In this document: in pieces, positions 34,920 through 44,377 of the stretch
Layout of the letters: each line of letters starts with the position of its first letter
Numbering within the stretch: position 1 is the stretch's first letter
Source: Chloroflexota bacterium
GTDB lineage: Bacteria; Chloroflexota; Anaerolineae; JAAYZQ01
Direction of reading: 5' to 3'
NCBI GenBank assembly: GCA_018606645.1
Contig: JAGVRI010000012.1
Coordinates: forward strand, 1 to 64,000
Length of the DNA stretch: 64,000 nucleotides
Translations under genes and position numbers: made by a program
Notes under the pieces: model-generated
What the model was told of the DNA's origin: nothing
What the model saw: only the letters and a program-made list of their open reading frames with translations
Databases searched by the model: none

Positions 34920-36172
34920 CAGTGGGCGTTGTTACTCTTTCTTTTGTCTCGATTCAAGAGCCACCATAGAGCCAGAGCCGAGGCTGCGATGCCCAGCAAG
35001 CCGGCCACCGTCGCCGTTTTGGGTTCGTAGAGTGGTCTGGTCGTTGCCGGCACGTTTCCATACTCGGCAAATAGACGTCCCCATTTGGTCTGGAGCGCTT
35101 CCTGGACCCGCTTGTGGCCGACAAAGGGATACCAAAAACCGTCGTAATAAGCCCGCGAGGCCACATACGACCAGGGCACAATCGGAGTTCGGAGCAGCAA
35201 GCCTTCCAAGGGCTTGAGTGGGCCATGGTAGATCATCTTCTGGCCCCAACTGGCAAAGGTCTCTCCAGTACGGGCGTGCCAGCGGACCTGATCGAGGTCC
35301 ACATCACCCAGGACCTCGATCTGCTTCACGTCCCCAATCCCCAAACCTCGCTCATGGGCCAGGCGAATGAACGGTAGTTCCATCGGTTCGAATCCTTGGA
35401 GATAGGCGGAGACGGCATCAATCGCTACCTGGTCGGCGGAGGCCAGGATCAGGTCCTTTTCCTGAACCCACATCGCCCGGGGGCCGGGACCATCTCCGAC
35501 AAAAGTCCCATCCATCACCGCAAAGAGACCCGAGTGGATCTCTTGCTGGATGGCGAGAAGGTCCACCACTGTTTCGTGGATGACCGCGTGGGTCCAATGG
35601 CGGCGCTCGGAGAGGAGTCCTCCAAAGGCGTTCTTCATTGCGCCAGTGATGGTGGTAAAGACATGGGTTTTCACCGTCGGAAGCTGGATGATATTCTTGT
35701 CAAAGAACAGACCGGGGATCTTGATGCCATCGGGGTAGACACGGTCCAACACGAGCATGGGGGTTTTCGGCTCGTACGTCACCCACTCGACCTCCGGTTC
35801 ATAGAGATGCACATTCCGCAGTCCGTATTGGTCGGTGATGAGCTTGTGTTTGTTGTTGCGTTCACCGACGTAGGCGTCCACGACCACGGTTCGGTTGTGG
35901 GCCGCGATCAGATTCTGGTATCCATCTTCCCGCAGGGTTCGGATCACGCCCTCTAATTGCCAGGGGGCGGTCGAGCAGGCTGGATACCACTGTTGCCAGG
36001 AAATGTTGATCTTGAGGATCGTTTCTTTGTCCTTGGGTAACGCCTTCTCATACTCGGCGAGTCTAAGCAATCGCCGATAGTCATCGAGTACAGTTTCCGG
36101 CCGGGTATGGAGCACAGCCACCCGACCTTTACCGGGGAAATCCTTATCGATCACGCTTTTATCCTCCCCCAT
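34919..36172 (-). CDS. DUF362 domain protein with C-terminal membrane anchor
   Basis: A 417-residue DUF362 protein (KINISWQQWYPACSTAP near the start, QLPTVKTHVFTTITGAMKN, SADQVAIDAVSAYLQG). A single C-terminal span (about 390-410) is followed by a basic tail (NRDKRKSNN), giving a cytosolic domain anchored to the membrane. DUF362 proteins are often fused to ferredoxin domains; none is present here. Function is unknown. It opens a leftward operon with PHP and YbbR. Confidence 0.85.
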   Translation of the reverse strand: MGEDKSVIDKDFPGKGRVAVLHTRPETVLDDYRRLLRLAEYEKALPKDKETILKINISWQQWYPACSTAPWQLEGVIRTLREDGYQNLIAAHNRTVVVDAYVGERNNKHKLITDQYGLRNVHLYEPEVEWVTYEPKTPMLVLDRVYPDGIKIPGLFFDKNIIQLPTVKTHVFTTITGAMKNAFGGLLSERRHWTHAVIHETVVDLLAIQQEIHSGLFAVMDGTFVGDGPGPRAMWVQEKDLILASADQVAIDAVSAYLQGFEPMELPFIRLAHERGLGIGDVKQIEVLGDVDLDQVRWHARTGETFASWGQKMIYHGPLKPLEGLLLRTPIVPWSYVASRAYYDGFWYPFVGHKRVQEALQTKWGRLFAEYGNVPATTRPLYEPKTATVAGLLGIAASALALWWLLNRDKRKSNNAH

Positions 36173-36209
36173 TTCGAGATCGTGTCTCAGGTCCAGACAG
36201 GTAGCCGAT

Positions 36210-36238
36210 AGTATATCGCAATTCAGAGAGAATGTCCA
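36210..36238 (-). promoter_or_regulatory. Promoter of the DUF362-PHP-YbbR operon
   Basis: TGGACA (36233-36238), 17-bp spacer, TATACT (36210-36215). The -35 box lies 10 bp from that of the divergent regulator promoter. Confidence 0.75.
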
Positions 36239-36248
36239 GCGCCAAATA

Positions 36249-36277
36249 TTGTACAGGAGTACCGATTATGATATAAT
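36249..36277 (+). promoter_or_regulatory. Promoter of the double-HTH regulator gene
   Basis: TTGTAC (36249-36254), 17-bp spacer, TATAAT (36272-36277). It is back-to-back with the DUF362 promoter, so the regulator could control both. Confidence 0.78.
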
Positions 36278-36336
36278 GATTTGTGTTTGATTTTGCCTGT
36301 TTTTCCTGTCCTTTGTCAGGTTAGGAGAGAAAACGG

Positions 36337-36996
36337 ATGGACATGCAGCAGACGATCCCCATTCGGAACCGGATCATCGGCATCCTGGTTAAACGTGCCC
36401 GGCTCAGAGCGGGCAAGAGCCAACAGGCATGCGCTGAGTTCCTGGGTTGCAGCCCAGCGGCCTTCCGGCAATTTGAACAAGGGCGGCAGGGATTTTCCTT
36501 GCCTCAACTGGAGGCGTTGGCCCATCTCTTTGGCGTACCGCCAGCGAGTCTGTGGGATGATGGGTATCCGCAACCTGAAGAACCGACAGGGGAACGGATG
36601 CCCCTGGCGCAAATGATGCTTCTGCGGCGCAAAATCCTGGCGGTGCAATTTCGACAATGTCGCCAGGCAGCTGGATTGACTCAGCGAGAGCTAAGCCGGT
36701 TGTTGGGTTGTTCCGAGCGAATGATCTCGGAGTATGAGCGAGGAAACCGCGATATCCCGCTGGCCCATTTGGAGATCGTTGCCGAGCGGTGTGGCAAAAC
36801 ATTGGATGAGTTTCTGGACGAAGAAACGATCCCATTGAGCCCCGCCGAACAGGATCGCCGCATCCTGGAACGCTTGAACGAACTCCCTCCTGATGTCCGG
36901 GATTTTGTACTGAACCCAACCAATGCCCTCTATCTGCGCATCGCCAAGCTCATCAGTTCTCTGAAGGCCGATAGCCTGCGGCAGATCGCCGAAACA
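36337..36996 (+). CDS. Transcription regulator with two XRE/Cro HTH domains
   Basis: A 226-residue protein whose frame runs to 37017 with its stop. It has two complete HTH_3 domains, residues about 15-70 (KSQQACAEFLGCSPAAFRQFE) and about 103-160 (LTQRELSRLLGCSERMISEYE), and a helical C-terminus. Tandem HTH in one chain suggests binding to an asymmetric or direct-repeat site. The ATG follows GGAGAGAAAACGG. Its promoter is back-to-back with that of DUF362, and the kinase gene follows after 64 bp. Confidence 0.88.
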
Positions 36997-37081
36997 CTCT
37001 TGGACATCACCTATTGAACCGAAAGGAGTTGCCCCGAGGAAATCGGGTGTGTTCACGCGGTGAAGGGCGGAGGAGAAGAGG

Positions 37082-38788
37082 GTGAGCAAGAAGGCCGGAT
37101 CCTATCCGCCGGATGGCTATCGGTATCTTGACCAGATCGCAGCGCTTCTGGCCTACCGCAAACCTGAGGAACTGGCTGGGAAAGCTTTATCCTTCCTGAG
37201 TGCAGACTTTGGCGCGATGGCCGCCTCCCTATTCTATGCCACCCGCCCGCTGGTGCGGGTGCGACAAGGGGAATTCTCCGAAAGCTTGACCGCCCACATG
37301 GACCAGTGGGAGGCCAATATCGAACGGCGGATCACGACGGGTGCGTGGAAAATCACCAAGGAGGAGTCCCTTATCGCCCTACACCGGTTAAAACAAACGG
37401 GACATTGGGTCGTGTATGCGCTGATCCCCGACATGCAGCAGGTCGTCGGTGCCATCTGTCTGATATTTCCCCCGGAGCGCACGTGGACCGAGGGCGAACA
37501 GGCCTTGTTGGGCAGTTTCTTGCAGATCATCGGCCGGCTGGTGTCGGTAGTCGGCGAATTAAACCTCACCAGGGAACGGCTGGGGCAATTGAGTCTGTTC
37601 TATCAAGTGGCCCAATCCATGACGTCCACGTTCGACTTGAACAAGGTCCTGGAAGACACGATGCAGTTGGCCACCGCTGTGCTGGATGCCACCGCTTCGG
37701 CTCTCATGTTGGTGGATGAAGAGACCCAGGAATTGGTCTTTGAATACGCCTATGGCGAAATGGGAAACTTGTTGCGGAAACAGCGAATGCCGCTCAATGA
37801 AGGGATCGCCGGTTGGGTAGCCGTCCATGGGGTCCCCGCACTGGTGAACGATGTCCGCCAGGATCCACGGTTCAGTGCCAATGTGGATAAACGCACTGGG
37901 TTTCTCACCCGGTCGGTGATATGTGTCCCGATCCAGATCCGAGGCAAAACCATTGGGGTATTGGAAGCGCTGAACAAGCGGAGTGAGGAAGGCTTCGATT
38001 CGGAAGATCTGAGGCTGATGACTACTACGGCCAATCAGGCGGCCATTGCCATTGAGAATGCGCGGCTTTATCAGAATCTGCGCGATGAACGAGATCGGAT
38101 CCTCCAGGCTCAAGAGAATGTGCGGCGGCAGGTGGCCCGCAATCTGCACGACGGCACGGTTCAGTTTCTATCGGCGATTGCGATGGGGATCGATCACCTG
38201 GAGCGGCTGCTGGAATTCAAACCAGAGGCGGCCCGCGCTGAATTGGAGGCCCTTCGCGAGCTCACTCGCCAGGCGACGCGCCAGGCGCGGCTGGCCTTGT
38301 TTGAACTTCGACCGCTGATCCTGGAAACTCAGGGATTGGTTCCGGCGCTGGAAGCCTATGTCCAGCAGTTGCAGGCCAGCGAGACCTTTATCGTCCATTT
38401 TGAAGCGCCTCGTTCGTTGCCAGAAATCACCGGTTCGGTCGCGGCCGCTATCTTTTCCATCGTGCAGGAAGCGGTGACCAATGTCAAGAAACATGCTTCG
38501 GCCCGCGATGTGTGGCTGCGGCTTTCCGCGGAGAATGGCTGGTTCCACGTGGTCATCGAAGACAACGGGACAGGGTTCGATCCCAAGGCGGTCGAACTGG
38601 AATACGATCGGAGGGGCAGCATCGGGTTGCTGAGCATGAGGGAGCGGGCGGAATTGATCGATGGACAGCTCGAGATCCAATCCAGAACCACGCCCCCCTA
38701 TTCTGGTACGGTGGTTACATTGCGGGTGCCGATTCGCGCTGCCTCAAGAGAGCCGCGGGCAGCAGCGTCCGAACGCAAAGGAGGCTAA
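37082..38788 (+). CDS. GAF-domain sensor histidine kinase (NarL/HisKA_3 type)
   Basis: A 568-residue soluble kinase. Residues about 20-170 look like a degenerate GAF-type domain, and about 185-335 is a clear GAF domain (MTSTFDLNKVLEDTM ... ICVPIQIRGKTIGVLEALNK). A coiled segment leads to HisKA_3 (RNLHDGTVQFLSAIAMGI, phospho-His in LHDG) and HATPase_c (EAVTNVKKHA N-box, EDNGTGFDP G1, GLLSMRERAELI G2). Kinases of this type pair with NarL/LuxR response regulators, but none is adjacent. The start is GTG 37082. The TPR gene starts at the next base after its stop. Confidence 0.9.
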   Translation: MSKKAGSYPPDGYRYLDQIAALLAYRKPEELAGKALSFLSADFGAMAASLFYATRPLVRVRQGEFSESLTAHMDQWEANIERRITTGAWKITKEESLIALHRLKQTGHWVVYALIPDMQQVVGAICLIFPPERTWTEGEQALLGSFLQIIGRLVSVVGELNLTRERLGQLSLFYQVAQSMTSTFDLNKVLEDTMQLATAVLDATASALMLVDEETQELVFEYAYGEMGNLLRKQRMPLNEGIAGWVAVHGVPALVNDVRQDPRFSANVDKRTGFLTRSVICVPIQIRGKTIGVLEALNKRSEEGFDSEDLRLMTTTANQAAIAIENARLYQNLRDERDRILQAQENVRRQVARNLHDGTVQFLSAIAMGIDHLERLLEFKPEAARAELEALRELTRQATRQARLALFELRPLILETQGLVPALEAYVQQLQASETFIVHFEAPRSLPEITGSVAAAIFSIVQEAVTNVKKHASARDVWLRLSAENGWFHVVIEDNGTGFDPKAVELEYDRRGSIGLLSMRERAELIDGQLEIQSRTTPPYSGTVVTLRVPIRAASREPRAAASERKGG

Positions 38789-39355
38789 ATGGGAGAGTTG
38801 GCGAAAGAATGGTACGACAAGGGCATCGATGCCTATCGGGTGGGCGAGTATGAGGAGGCCCTGGAGGCGTTGCAGAGGGCCAGGAGCCTTTTTGCGGAAG
38901 CGCAGAACCTCACCGGCGAGGCAGAAGCTCTGGGGAGCATGGGGGTCGTTCATATTCAACTGGAAGAATGGGATGATGCGCAGCGTTTGCTCCAGGAGGC
39001 ATTGGAAATCTGCGTCGCCTCTGGAGATCGTTCCAATCAAGGCAAGGTGCTGGGCAACCTGGGGATGCTATACGCTCGCCAGGGAGACGACCTCAAGGCG
39101 GCTGAGGTGTATGAACAGGCCATTGCCATTTTTCGCGACCTTGGGGAACGGGACAACGAGAAAGCGGTGGCCCGCCAATTAAGTAAGCTGAAACTGAAAA
39201 CGGGCGAATTCCTTGAGGCGCTGGATGACGTCGGGGAGGATGAGGAGGGAGTGCTGGGCGGCACCCAGCGGATGGTCCGACGCCTGTTTCGTTTGCTGGG
39301 AAGAGTCACAGGCCGCGGCCTGCCGGAGGAAGCCGAAGAGGAAGAACAAGGATAA
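38789..39355 (+). CDS. TPR protein
   Basis: A 188-residue protein with about three TPR units (residues 5-125), an acidic segment (EDEEGV) and a short C-terminal tail ending EEAEEEEQG. It starts directly after the kinase stop with AAAGGAGG as ribosome site, so translation is coupled. It is probably an adaptor for the kinase. A 13-bp hairpin follows. Confidence 0.82.
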   Translation: MGELAKEWYDKGIDAYRVGEYEEALEALQRARSLFAEAQNLTGEAEALGSMGVVHIQLEEWDDAQRLLQEALEICVASGDRSNQGKVLGNLGMLYARQGDDLKAAEVYEQAIAIFRDLGERDNEKAVARQLSKLKLKTGEFLEALDDVGEDEEGVLGGTQRMVRRLFRLLGRVTGRGLPEEAEEEEQG

Positions 39356-39380
39356 CTCTTCGCAGGCCGATTGCTGGAAA

Positions 39381-39415
39381 ACGACCGCCTGGCTCTCTTG
39401 AGGCCAGGCGGTCGT
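39381..39415. terminator. Bidirectional hairpin terminator
   Basis: A perfect 13-bp inverted repeat (39381-39393 / 39403-39415, 9-nt loop) between the convergent TPR and EF-G-like genes. Confidence 0.8.
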
Positions 39416-39440
39416 GTGCAGCCAGGGATCGGGAAACGGC

Positions 39441-41519
39441 TTATTTCTCCTCAGCTTCTCGCTGGCGCTGGGCAGCCGCGATAATCTGCTCAGCCAGATG
39501 GGCGGGTACCTGCTGATAACTGGAGAATTCCATGGTAAAGACCCCCCGTCCTTGGGTGATGGAGCGAAGGTCGCTGACGTAGCGTTGCATCTCGGCCAGC
39601 GGCACCAGGGCCGTTACCACACTGTGGCCGCCGATCTGTTCCATGCCTAGCACCTGAGCGCGTCGGGTATTGAGGTCGCTCAATACGTCGCCCATATATT
39701 CCTCAGGCACGGTAATGGTATATTTATAGATCGGCTCCAGCAAGACAGGGCCGGCGTTCTTGACCGCCAGTTTGAATACCTCCCGCCCGGCGATTTGAAA
39801 GGCGATGTCTTTCGAGTCCACCGGGTGCTCTTTGCCGTCATACACCGCCGCCAGCACATCGACCACCGGGTAGCCGGCGATCACGCCCTGTTCCATCACC
39901 GATTTGACCCCCTTTTCAATCGAAGGGCCAAAGGTCTTGGAGACGTTCATGCCTACCACTTCCCAGACAAACTGGAACCCGGCATTGCGCTCCAGCGGTT
40001 CCACTCGCATGTGGACCTCGGCAAACTGACCGGCCCCTCCCGTTTGCTTCTTATGGCGGTATTGAGCCGAAGCAGTCCGGGTGATCGTCTCGAGATAGGG
40101 CACGCGGGGAATGGCCGTGTCTACCCCCAGGCCAAACATCTCTTCCATCCGCCGCACCGCAACATTGATGTGGGTGTCACCCATGCCCGAGAGGATCGTT
40201 TCGCGGGTGCTGGGATCCTGTCGCCAGATCAAGGTGGGGTCCTGCTCGGTCAACCGGGCCAGAGTGGGGCTGATCTTGGCCGCATCCGCCTTGGTTTTGG
40301 GGAAGATGGCTACGGAGTACAGAGGATTGGGATAGACGGGCCGGGGAAGCTCCAGCGGAGTTCCTGGATCGCACAGGGTGTCTCCTGTCTGAGTTTCGCT
40401 GAGTTTGGCCACTGCCCCGATGTCGCCGGCCGAGATGCGGGCGACCGGGGTCTGCTCTTTCCCGCGCAGGAAATAGAGTTGCCCGATCCGTTCCTCGCCC
40501 GAGGTCCGGCTGTTGCGGAGTCTAGAGTCGGACTCAAGCGTGCCTGAATAGACACGGAAATAGGAAAGCTTGCCTACATAGGGATCGGCCATGGTCTTGA
40601 AGACCTGTACCGCTAACGGGCCTGCCGGATCGGTGTGGAGCTGCACCTGGTTCCCCGTGGCCGGATTCACCGCCAGGTATGGACCTGCCTCAACCGGTGA
40701 GGGAAGGAGTTGAATCATGGCCTGCATGAGCGCGTGCACACCGATGTTCAACGTGGCGGAACCGCATAGCACGGGGACCAGACCACGCTGAGCGATCCGG
40801 GCTTTCAGCCCGCGCATAATCTCTTCGTCACTCAGAGTCTCAGTTTCAAAATACTTTTCCATCAGGGTGTCTTCGCCCTCAGCCGCTGCTTCGATGAGGG
40901 CCATCCGTGCCTCTTCGACCGCCTCCGCCATATCCGGGGGAATGGGACCTTCGGTCGCCTTGTCACCCAGGTAGGCTTTGAGAGTCAGCAGGTCGACCAC
41001 CCCTTTGAAATCCGCCTGGCTGCCGATCGGCAACTGGATGGGGACCGCCCGCACATTGAGCCTGGCGCCGATCTGGGCGACCACCCGATCAAAATTGGCG
41101 TTCTCCCGATCCATCTTGTTCACAAAAGCCAGGCACGGCAATTTCCGATTGTCGGCATAGTGCCAGACCTGTTCTGTGCCTACCTCCACTCCACTTACGG
41201 CTTCGACGACGATCACTGCGCTATCAGCGATATGAGTGGCGCTGACCACTTCGCCCACGAAATCCATATACCCAGGAGTGTCGATCACATTCAGCTTGAA
41301 CCCCTGGAATTCACACGGCAACAGAGAAATGTTGATCGACATTTTACGACGGCGCTCTTCTTCGTCCCAGTCCGCAACGGATGTTCCATCGTCCACTCGG
41401 CCTAAACGGGTTACCGCTCCGCTGTTGAACAGCATGGCGTCGGCCAGCGAGGTCTTGCCCGTTCCGCCATGACCGAGCAAGACCACATTGCGCAGTTGAT
41501 CGCTTTTGATATTTACCAT
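39441..41519 (-). CDS. fusA2: Elongation factor G-like translational GTPase (EF-G2 type)
   Basis: About 692 residues with all five EF-G domains. The G1 loop reads GHGGTGKTSLADAML rather than the GHIDAGKTT of canonical EF-G. G3 is DTPGYMDF and G4 NKMD. Domain IV keeps a QTGGAGQFAEV segment. This form is seen in second EF-G-like proteins and ribosome-release or paralogue factors, so it is probably not the housekeeping fusA; no rpsL/rpsG/tuf neighbours are present. ATG 41519 follows GGGAGGATTGG. Confidence 0.9.
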   Translation of the reverse strand: MVNIKSDQLRNVVLLGHGGTGKTSLADAMLFNSGAVTRLGRVDDGTSVADWDEEERRRKMSINISLLPCEFQGFKLNVIDTPGYMDFVGEVVSATHIADSAVIVVEAVSGVEVGTEQVWHYADNRKLPCLAFVNKMDRENANFDRVVAQIGARLNVRAVPIQLPIGSQADFKGVVDLLTLKAYLGDKATEGPIPPDMAEAVEEARMALIEAAAEGEDTLMEKYFETETLSDEEIMRGLKARIAQRGLVPVLCGSATLNIGVHALMQAMIQLLPSPVEAGPYLAVNPATGNQVQLHTDPAGPLAVQVFKTMADPYVGKLSYFRVYSGTLESDSRLRNSRTSGEERIGQLYFLRGKEQTPVARISAGDIGAVAKLSETQTGDTLCDPGTPLELPRPVYPNPLYSVAIFPKTKADAAKISPTLARLTEQDPTLIWRQDPSTRETILSGMGDTHINVAVRRMEEMFGLGVDTAIPRVPYLETITRTASAQYRHKKQTGGAGQFAEVHMRVEPLERNAGFQFVWEVVGMNVSKTFGPSIEKGVKSVMEQGVIAGYPVVDVLAAVYDGKEHPVDSKDIAFQIAGREVFKLAVKNAGPVLLEPIYKYTITVPEEYMGDVLSDLNTRRAQVLGMEQIGGHSVVTALVPLAEMQRYVSDLRSITQGRGVFTMEFSSYQQVPAHLAEQIIAAAQRQREAEEK

Positions 41520-41578
41520 CCAATCCTCCCTAGTCATCAATCCGGGGCTTCACGTCTCGGTTCTATTCCGATTGACTT

Positions 41579-41607
41579 ATTGTACGGTATATTGTCTCAG
41601 ATGTCAA
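41579..41607 (-). promoter_or_regulatory. Promoter of the EF-G-like gene
   Basis: Perfect TTGACA (41602-41607), 17-bp spacer, TACAAT (41579-41584). Confidence 0.82.
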
Positions 41608-41652
41608 AGCGAGTGCCCCGCAGGGAGATTTCCGGGGAAATACGCGATCAAT

Positions 41653-41681
41653 TTGACTTCCTTTCTTTTGACAGCTATAAT
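41653..41681 (+). promoter_or_regulatory. Promoter of the yqeY-HD-ybeY operon
   Basis: TTGACT (41653-41658), 17-bp spacer, perfect TATAAT (41676-41681), 85 bp before ATG 41766. It excludes the longer ORF start at 41469. Confidence 0.85.
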
Positions 41682-41765
41682 GAAAATCGCAAGTTCGCCC
41701 GTGGATGGAAGGTCCTGGATGGTACTGGCCGCCAGGGCCGCAAGAAGCAACCTGGGAGAAAAGTG

Positions 41766-42227
41766 ATGGGACTGAGAGAACAGTTGATGGAAGACCTGAA
41801 AGAAGCGATGCGGCAGGGGAACGAGGCTCGGAAGCGAGCCATCCGTCTGGTGATTGCGGCGATGAAAGAGGCGGAAACGGAGCTGGATGCTCACGGCCAG
41901 CGCCGTCATCTGGATGAAAATGGAATCTTGGCTCTTATCGCCAAACAAGCCAAACAGCGTCAGGAGTCGATCCAGGAATATCGTCGGGGAGGGCGGGAAG
42001 ATCTAGTGGCCGAAGAGGAAGCCGAACTCGCCATTCTGCAGGGCTATCTCCCCCGCCAGTTGAGTCGGGAAGAGATCGAGGCGGAAGCCCGACAGGTGAT
42101 CGCCGAGGTGGGAGCGGCCGGTCTCCGTGACATGGGGAAGGTGATGAAACCGTTGATGGCTCGCCTGACGGGTCGCGCTGATGGTCAGGTGGTCAATCAG
42201 GTGGTTCGAGAGTTGCTGACCGGATAG
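41766..42227 (+). CDS. yqeY: GatB/YqeY-domain protein
   Basis: A 153-residue helical protein with the YqeY signature: MRQGNEARKRAIRLVIAAMK at the N-terminus, QRQESIQEYRRGGREDL, and a C-terminal helical domain (GKVMKPLMARLTGRADGQVV) like the tRNA-interacting tail of GatB. It may influence tRNA-dependent amidation, but its role is unsettled. ATG 41766 has GGGAG upstream. It is often found beside rpsU or dnaG; here it leads into the HD phosphodiesterase gene. Confidence 0.9.
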   Translation: MGLREQLMEDLKEAMRQGNEARKRAIRLVIAAMKEAETELDAHGQRRHLDENGILALIAKQAKQRQESIQEYRRGGREDLVAEEEAELAILQGYLPRQLSREEIEAEARQVIAEVGAAGLRDMGKVMKPLMARLTGRADGQVVNQVVRELLTG

Positions 42228-42233
42228 CTCTTG

Positions 42234-44369
42234 ATGTTGACTGATATGCCCCCGGGGCGCAAGGCCTCTGGCCCACCAAAGCCGGCGTTGGGTCGTTGGG
42301 GTATAGCGTGGACGGTCGCGCAAGGCGTGCTTCTGGCCGCCATCATCAGCGCGGTCCTTCTGGTTGATTTCCTGTCCTCGAACCGAGTGGTCCTCGAAGC
42401 CGGGGATGTCAGCCCCAAAGACATCCTGGCTCCCTATGATCTGACCTACGAAAGCGCGATCAGAACCAGGCAGGCGCAGGATGCCCAGGCGGCTTCGGTG
42501 CCGGAGATCTATGACCCGCCGAGCGTGTCGGTAGCCCGGCAACAGGAGGTCCGGGCGCGACAGATCCTGGACTATATCACGACCGTGCGCGCCGACCCCT
42601 ACGCCTCTCTCTCAGATAAAATTCAGTGGATTGCGGCCATCCCCGAACTGGAGCTATCCCCTGAGATCATCGGCCAGATGTTGGCCTTGAGCGACGCCGA
42701 TTGGCAGGAGGTGATGGACGAAACGGTGCGGGTTCTCATCCGGGCGATGCAGGGCGAGATCCGAGAAGACCAGGTGACCGCAGTCCGCCGCCGTTTGCCT
42801 ACCCTGATCAGCTACACCCTGACCGACGATGAGGCGGCGATCGTGGAAGCCATCGCTGGGGGACTTGTGGTGGCGAATACCTTCTACAATGCGGCCCGAA
42901 CAGAAGAAGCCCGGGAACAGGCTCGGAGAAATGCGCCGCCGGTGTCGGTCACCTTCCGGAAAGGGGAAGCGATCGTGCGGCAAGGGAGCCTGGTGCGGCC
43001 GATCGATATTGAGGCGCTGGATGCCTTCGGCCTGCGCCAGCAGGCCGTTCGCTGGCAGTCCGTGGTCAGCGCAATCCTTTTGGCGATCATTGCCACTACT
43101 CTATTAGAACTGGTGGTGGTGCGATTTCAACCCTCCCTACTCACCCGTCGGCGCATTGCGATCGTGACCTTTCTGCTCATTGCTCTTTTTGTGGTCATGG
43201 GCAAGGTCATGCTTCCGTTAACCGATACTCCGGTTCCTTATCTATATCCCTTGCCTGCCCTGGCGATGATCCTCGCCATCCTCTTTGGCCCTGCTCTGGG
43301 CATCGCGGTTGGGATCATGGTGGGCCTCGTGGGGACCTATATAGCCGGCGGTTCGATGGAGATTACCCTCTACTTGCTGATGGGTGCAGTGATGGGGGCT
43401 CTGGCGATCGGGCGGGCCGAACGGTTGCATGCGTTTCTGCGAGCGGGACTGGCGGTTGCCTTGACAAACATCGCGATCATCCTGGTGTTTGGTCTGGCGG
43501 CGCCCGAGCGGGACATGCTCAGGGTCGCCGTCAGTGCCCTGGTCGGCTTGGTGGCCAGTGGTCTGGCGGCCAGCCTGGCTCTGGTCGCCTTTTTGATCGT
43601 GAGTTCGCTGCTGGACATTGTCACCCCTTTCCAGTTGATGGAACTTTCCCGCCCCACCCACCCCCTCTTTCGGCAACTTCTCCTCCAGGCGCCTGGCACC
43701 TACCATCACACCCTTCTCGTGAGCAATATGGCGGAAGAAGCGGCAGAGCGGATCGGGGCCGATGGGTTGCTGACCCGGGTGGGCACGTATTATCATGATA
43801 TCGGCAAGTCGGTGCAGCCCTATTTCTTTGCCGAGAACCGGGTGGGCGCGATCAATCCTCATGACCAACTGGAGCCACTGACCAGCGCCAAAATCATTAT
43901 CAATCATGTAACAGAAGGGTTGAAGTTGGCGGAGAAATACAGATTGCCGGCGGCCATCCGGGCTTTTATCCCAGAGCACCACGGCACCAGCATCGCACTG
44001 GCCTTTTACCGCCAGGCGGTTAAAGCGGCCGGCGACGGTGGGCAGAACGTTCGAGAAGAGGATTTCCGCTATCCAGGCCCCAAGCCTCAGTCCAAAGAGA
44101 CGGCCATTGCAATGTTGGCCGACAGTTGTGAAGCCCGGGTGCGGAGTAGCGAACCCAGTTCGGTGGAAGAGATCGATCGGATCATTCGGGAGACGATCAA
44201 GGCCAAATTGGAGGACGGACAGCTCAGCGAGTCGGACCTAACCCTCCGCGATCTAAAAGAGATCCATCAGGCGTTCCTGAGTGTGTTAAAAGGAGTATTC
44301 CATCCCCGAGTCAAGTACCCGGAGCCGGTGAAGGTAAAAGGCCCGGACGGGCAGGAGATCGAGGTCTGA
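42234..44369 (+). CDS. 7TM-HD phosphohydrolase (PgpH-like cyclic-di-AMP phosphodiesterase)
   Basis: About 711 residues. It has one N-terminal span (30-50), a large extracytoplasmic 7TMR-HDED sensor region (to about 275), seven membrane spans (about 280-460) and a cytosolic HD domain (HHTLLVSNMAEE ... YYHDIGKSVQPYFF, later INHVTEGLKLA and PEHHGTS). This is the PgpH layout; in Listeria the enzyme hydrolyses c-di-AMP. It lies between yqeY and ybeY, the usual PgpH-YbeY order. The ATG at 42234 is preferred over the TTG one codon before. Confidence 0.93.
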   Translation: MLTDMPPGRKASGPPKPALGRWGIAWTVAQGVLLAAIISAVLLVDFLSSNRVVLEAGDVSPKDILAPYDLTYESAIRTRQAQDAQAASVPEIYDPPSVSVARQQEVRARQILDYITTVRADPYASLSDKIQWIAAIPELELSPEIIGQMLALSDADWQEVMDETVRVLIRAMQGEIREDQVTAVRRRLPTLISYTLTDDEAAIVEAIAGGLVVANTFYNAARTEEAREQARRNAPPVSVTFRKGEAIVRQGSLVRPIDIEALDAFGLRQQAVRWQSVVSAILLAIIATTLLELVVVRFQPSLLTRRRIAIVTFLLIALFVVMGKVMLPLTDTPVPYLYPLPALAMILAILFGPALGIAVGIMVGLVGTYIAGGSMEITLYLLMGAVMGALAIGRAERLHAFLRAGLAVALTNIAIILVFGLAAPERDMLRVAVSALVGLVASGLAASLALVAFLIVSSLLDIVTPFQLMELSRPTHPLFRQLLLQAPGTYHHTLLVSNMAEEAAERIGADGLLTRVGTYYHDIGKSVQPYFFAENRVGAINPHDQLEPLTSAKIIINHVTEGLKLAEKYRLPAAIRAFIPEHHGTSIALAFYRQAVKAAGDGGQNVREEDFRYPGPKPQSKETAIAMLADSCEARVRSSEPSSVEEIDRIIRETIKAKLEDGQLSESDLTLRDLKEIHQAFLSVLKGVFHPRVKYPEPVKVKGPDGQEIEV

Positions 44370-44377
44370 GGGAGGCA

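Noticed and set aside
41469..41765. Long N-terminal extension of YqeY
   Set aside because: The promoter -10 box (41676-41681) lies inside it, and homologous sequence begins at ATG 41766.
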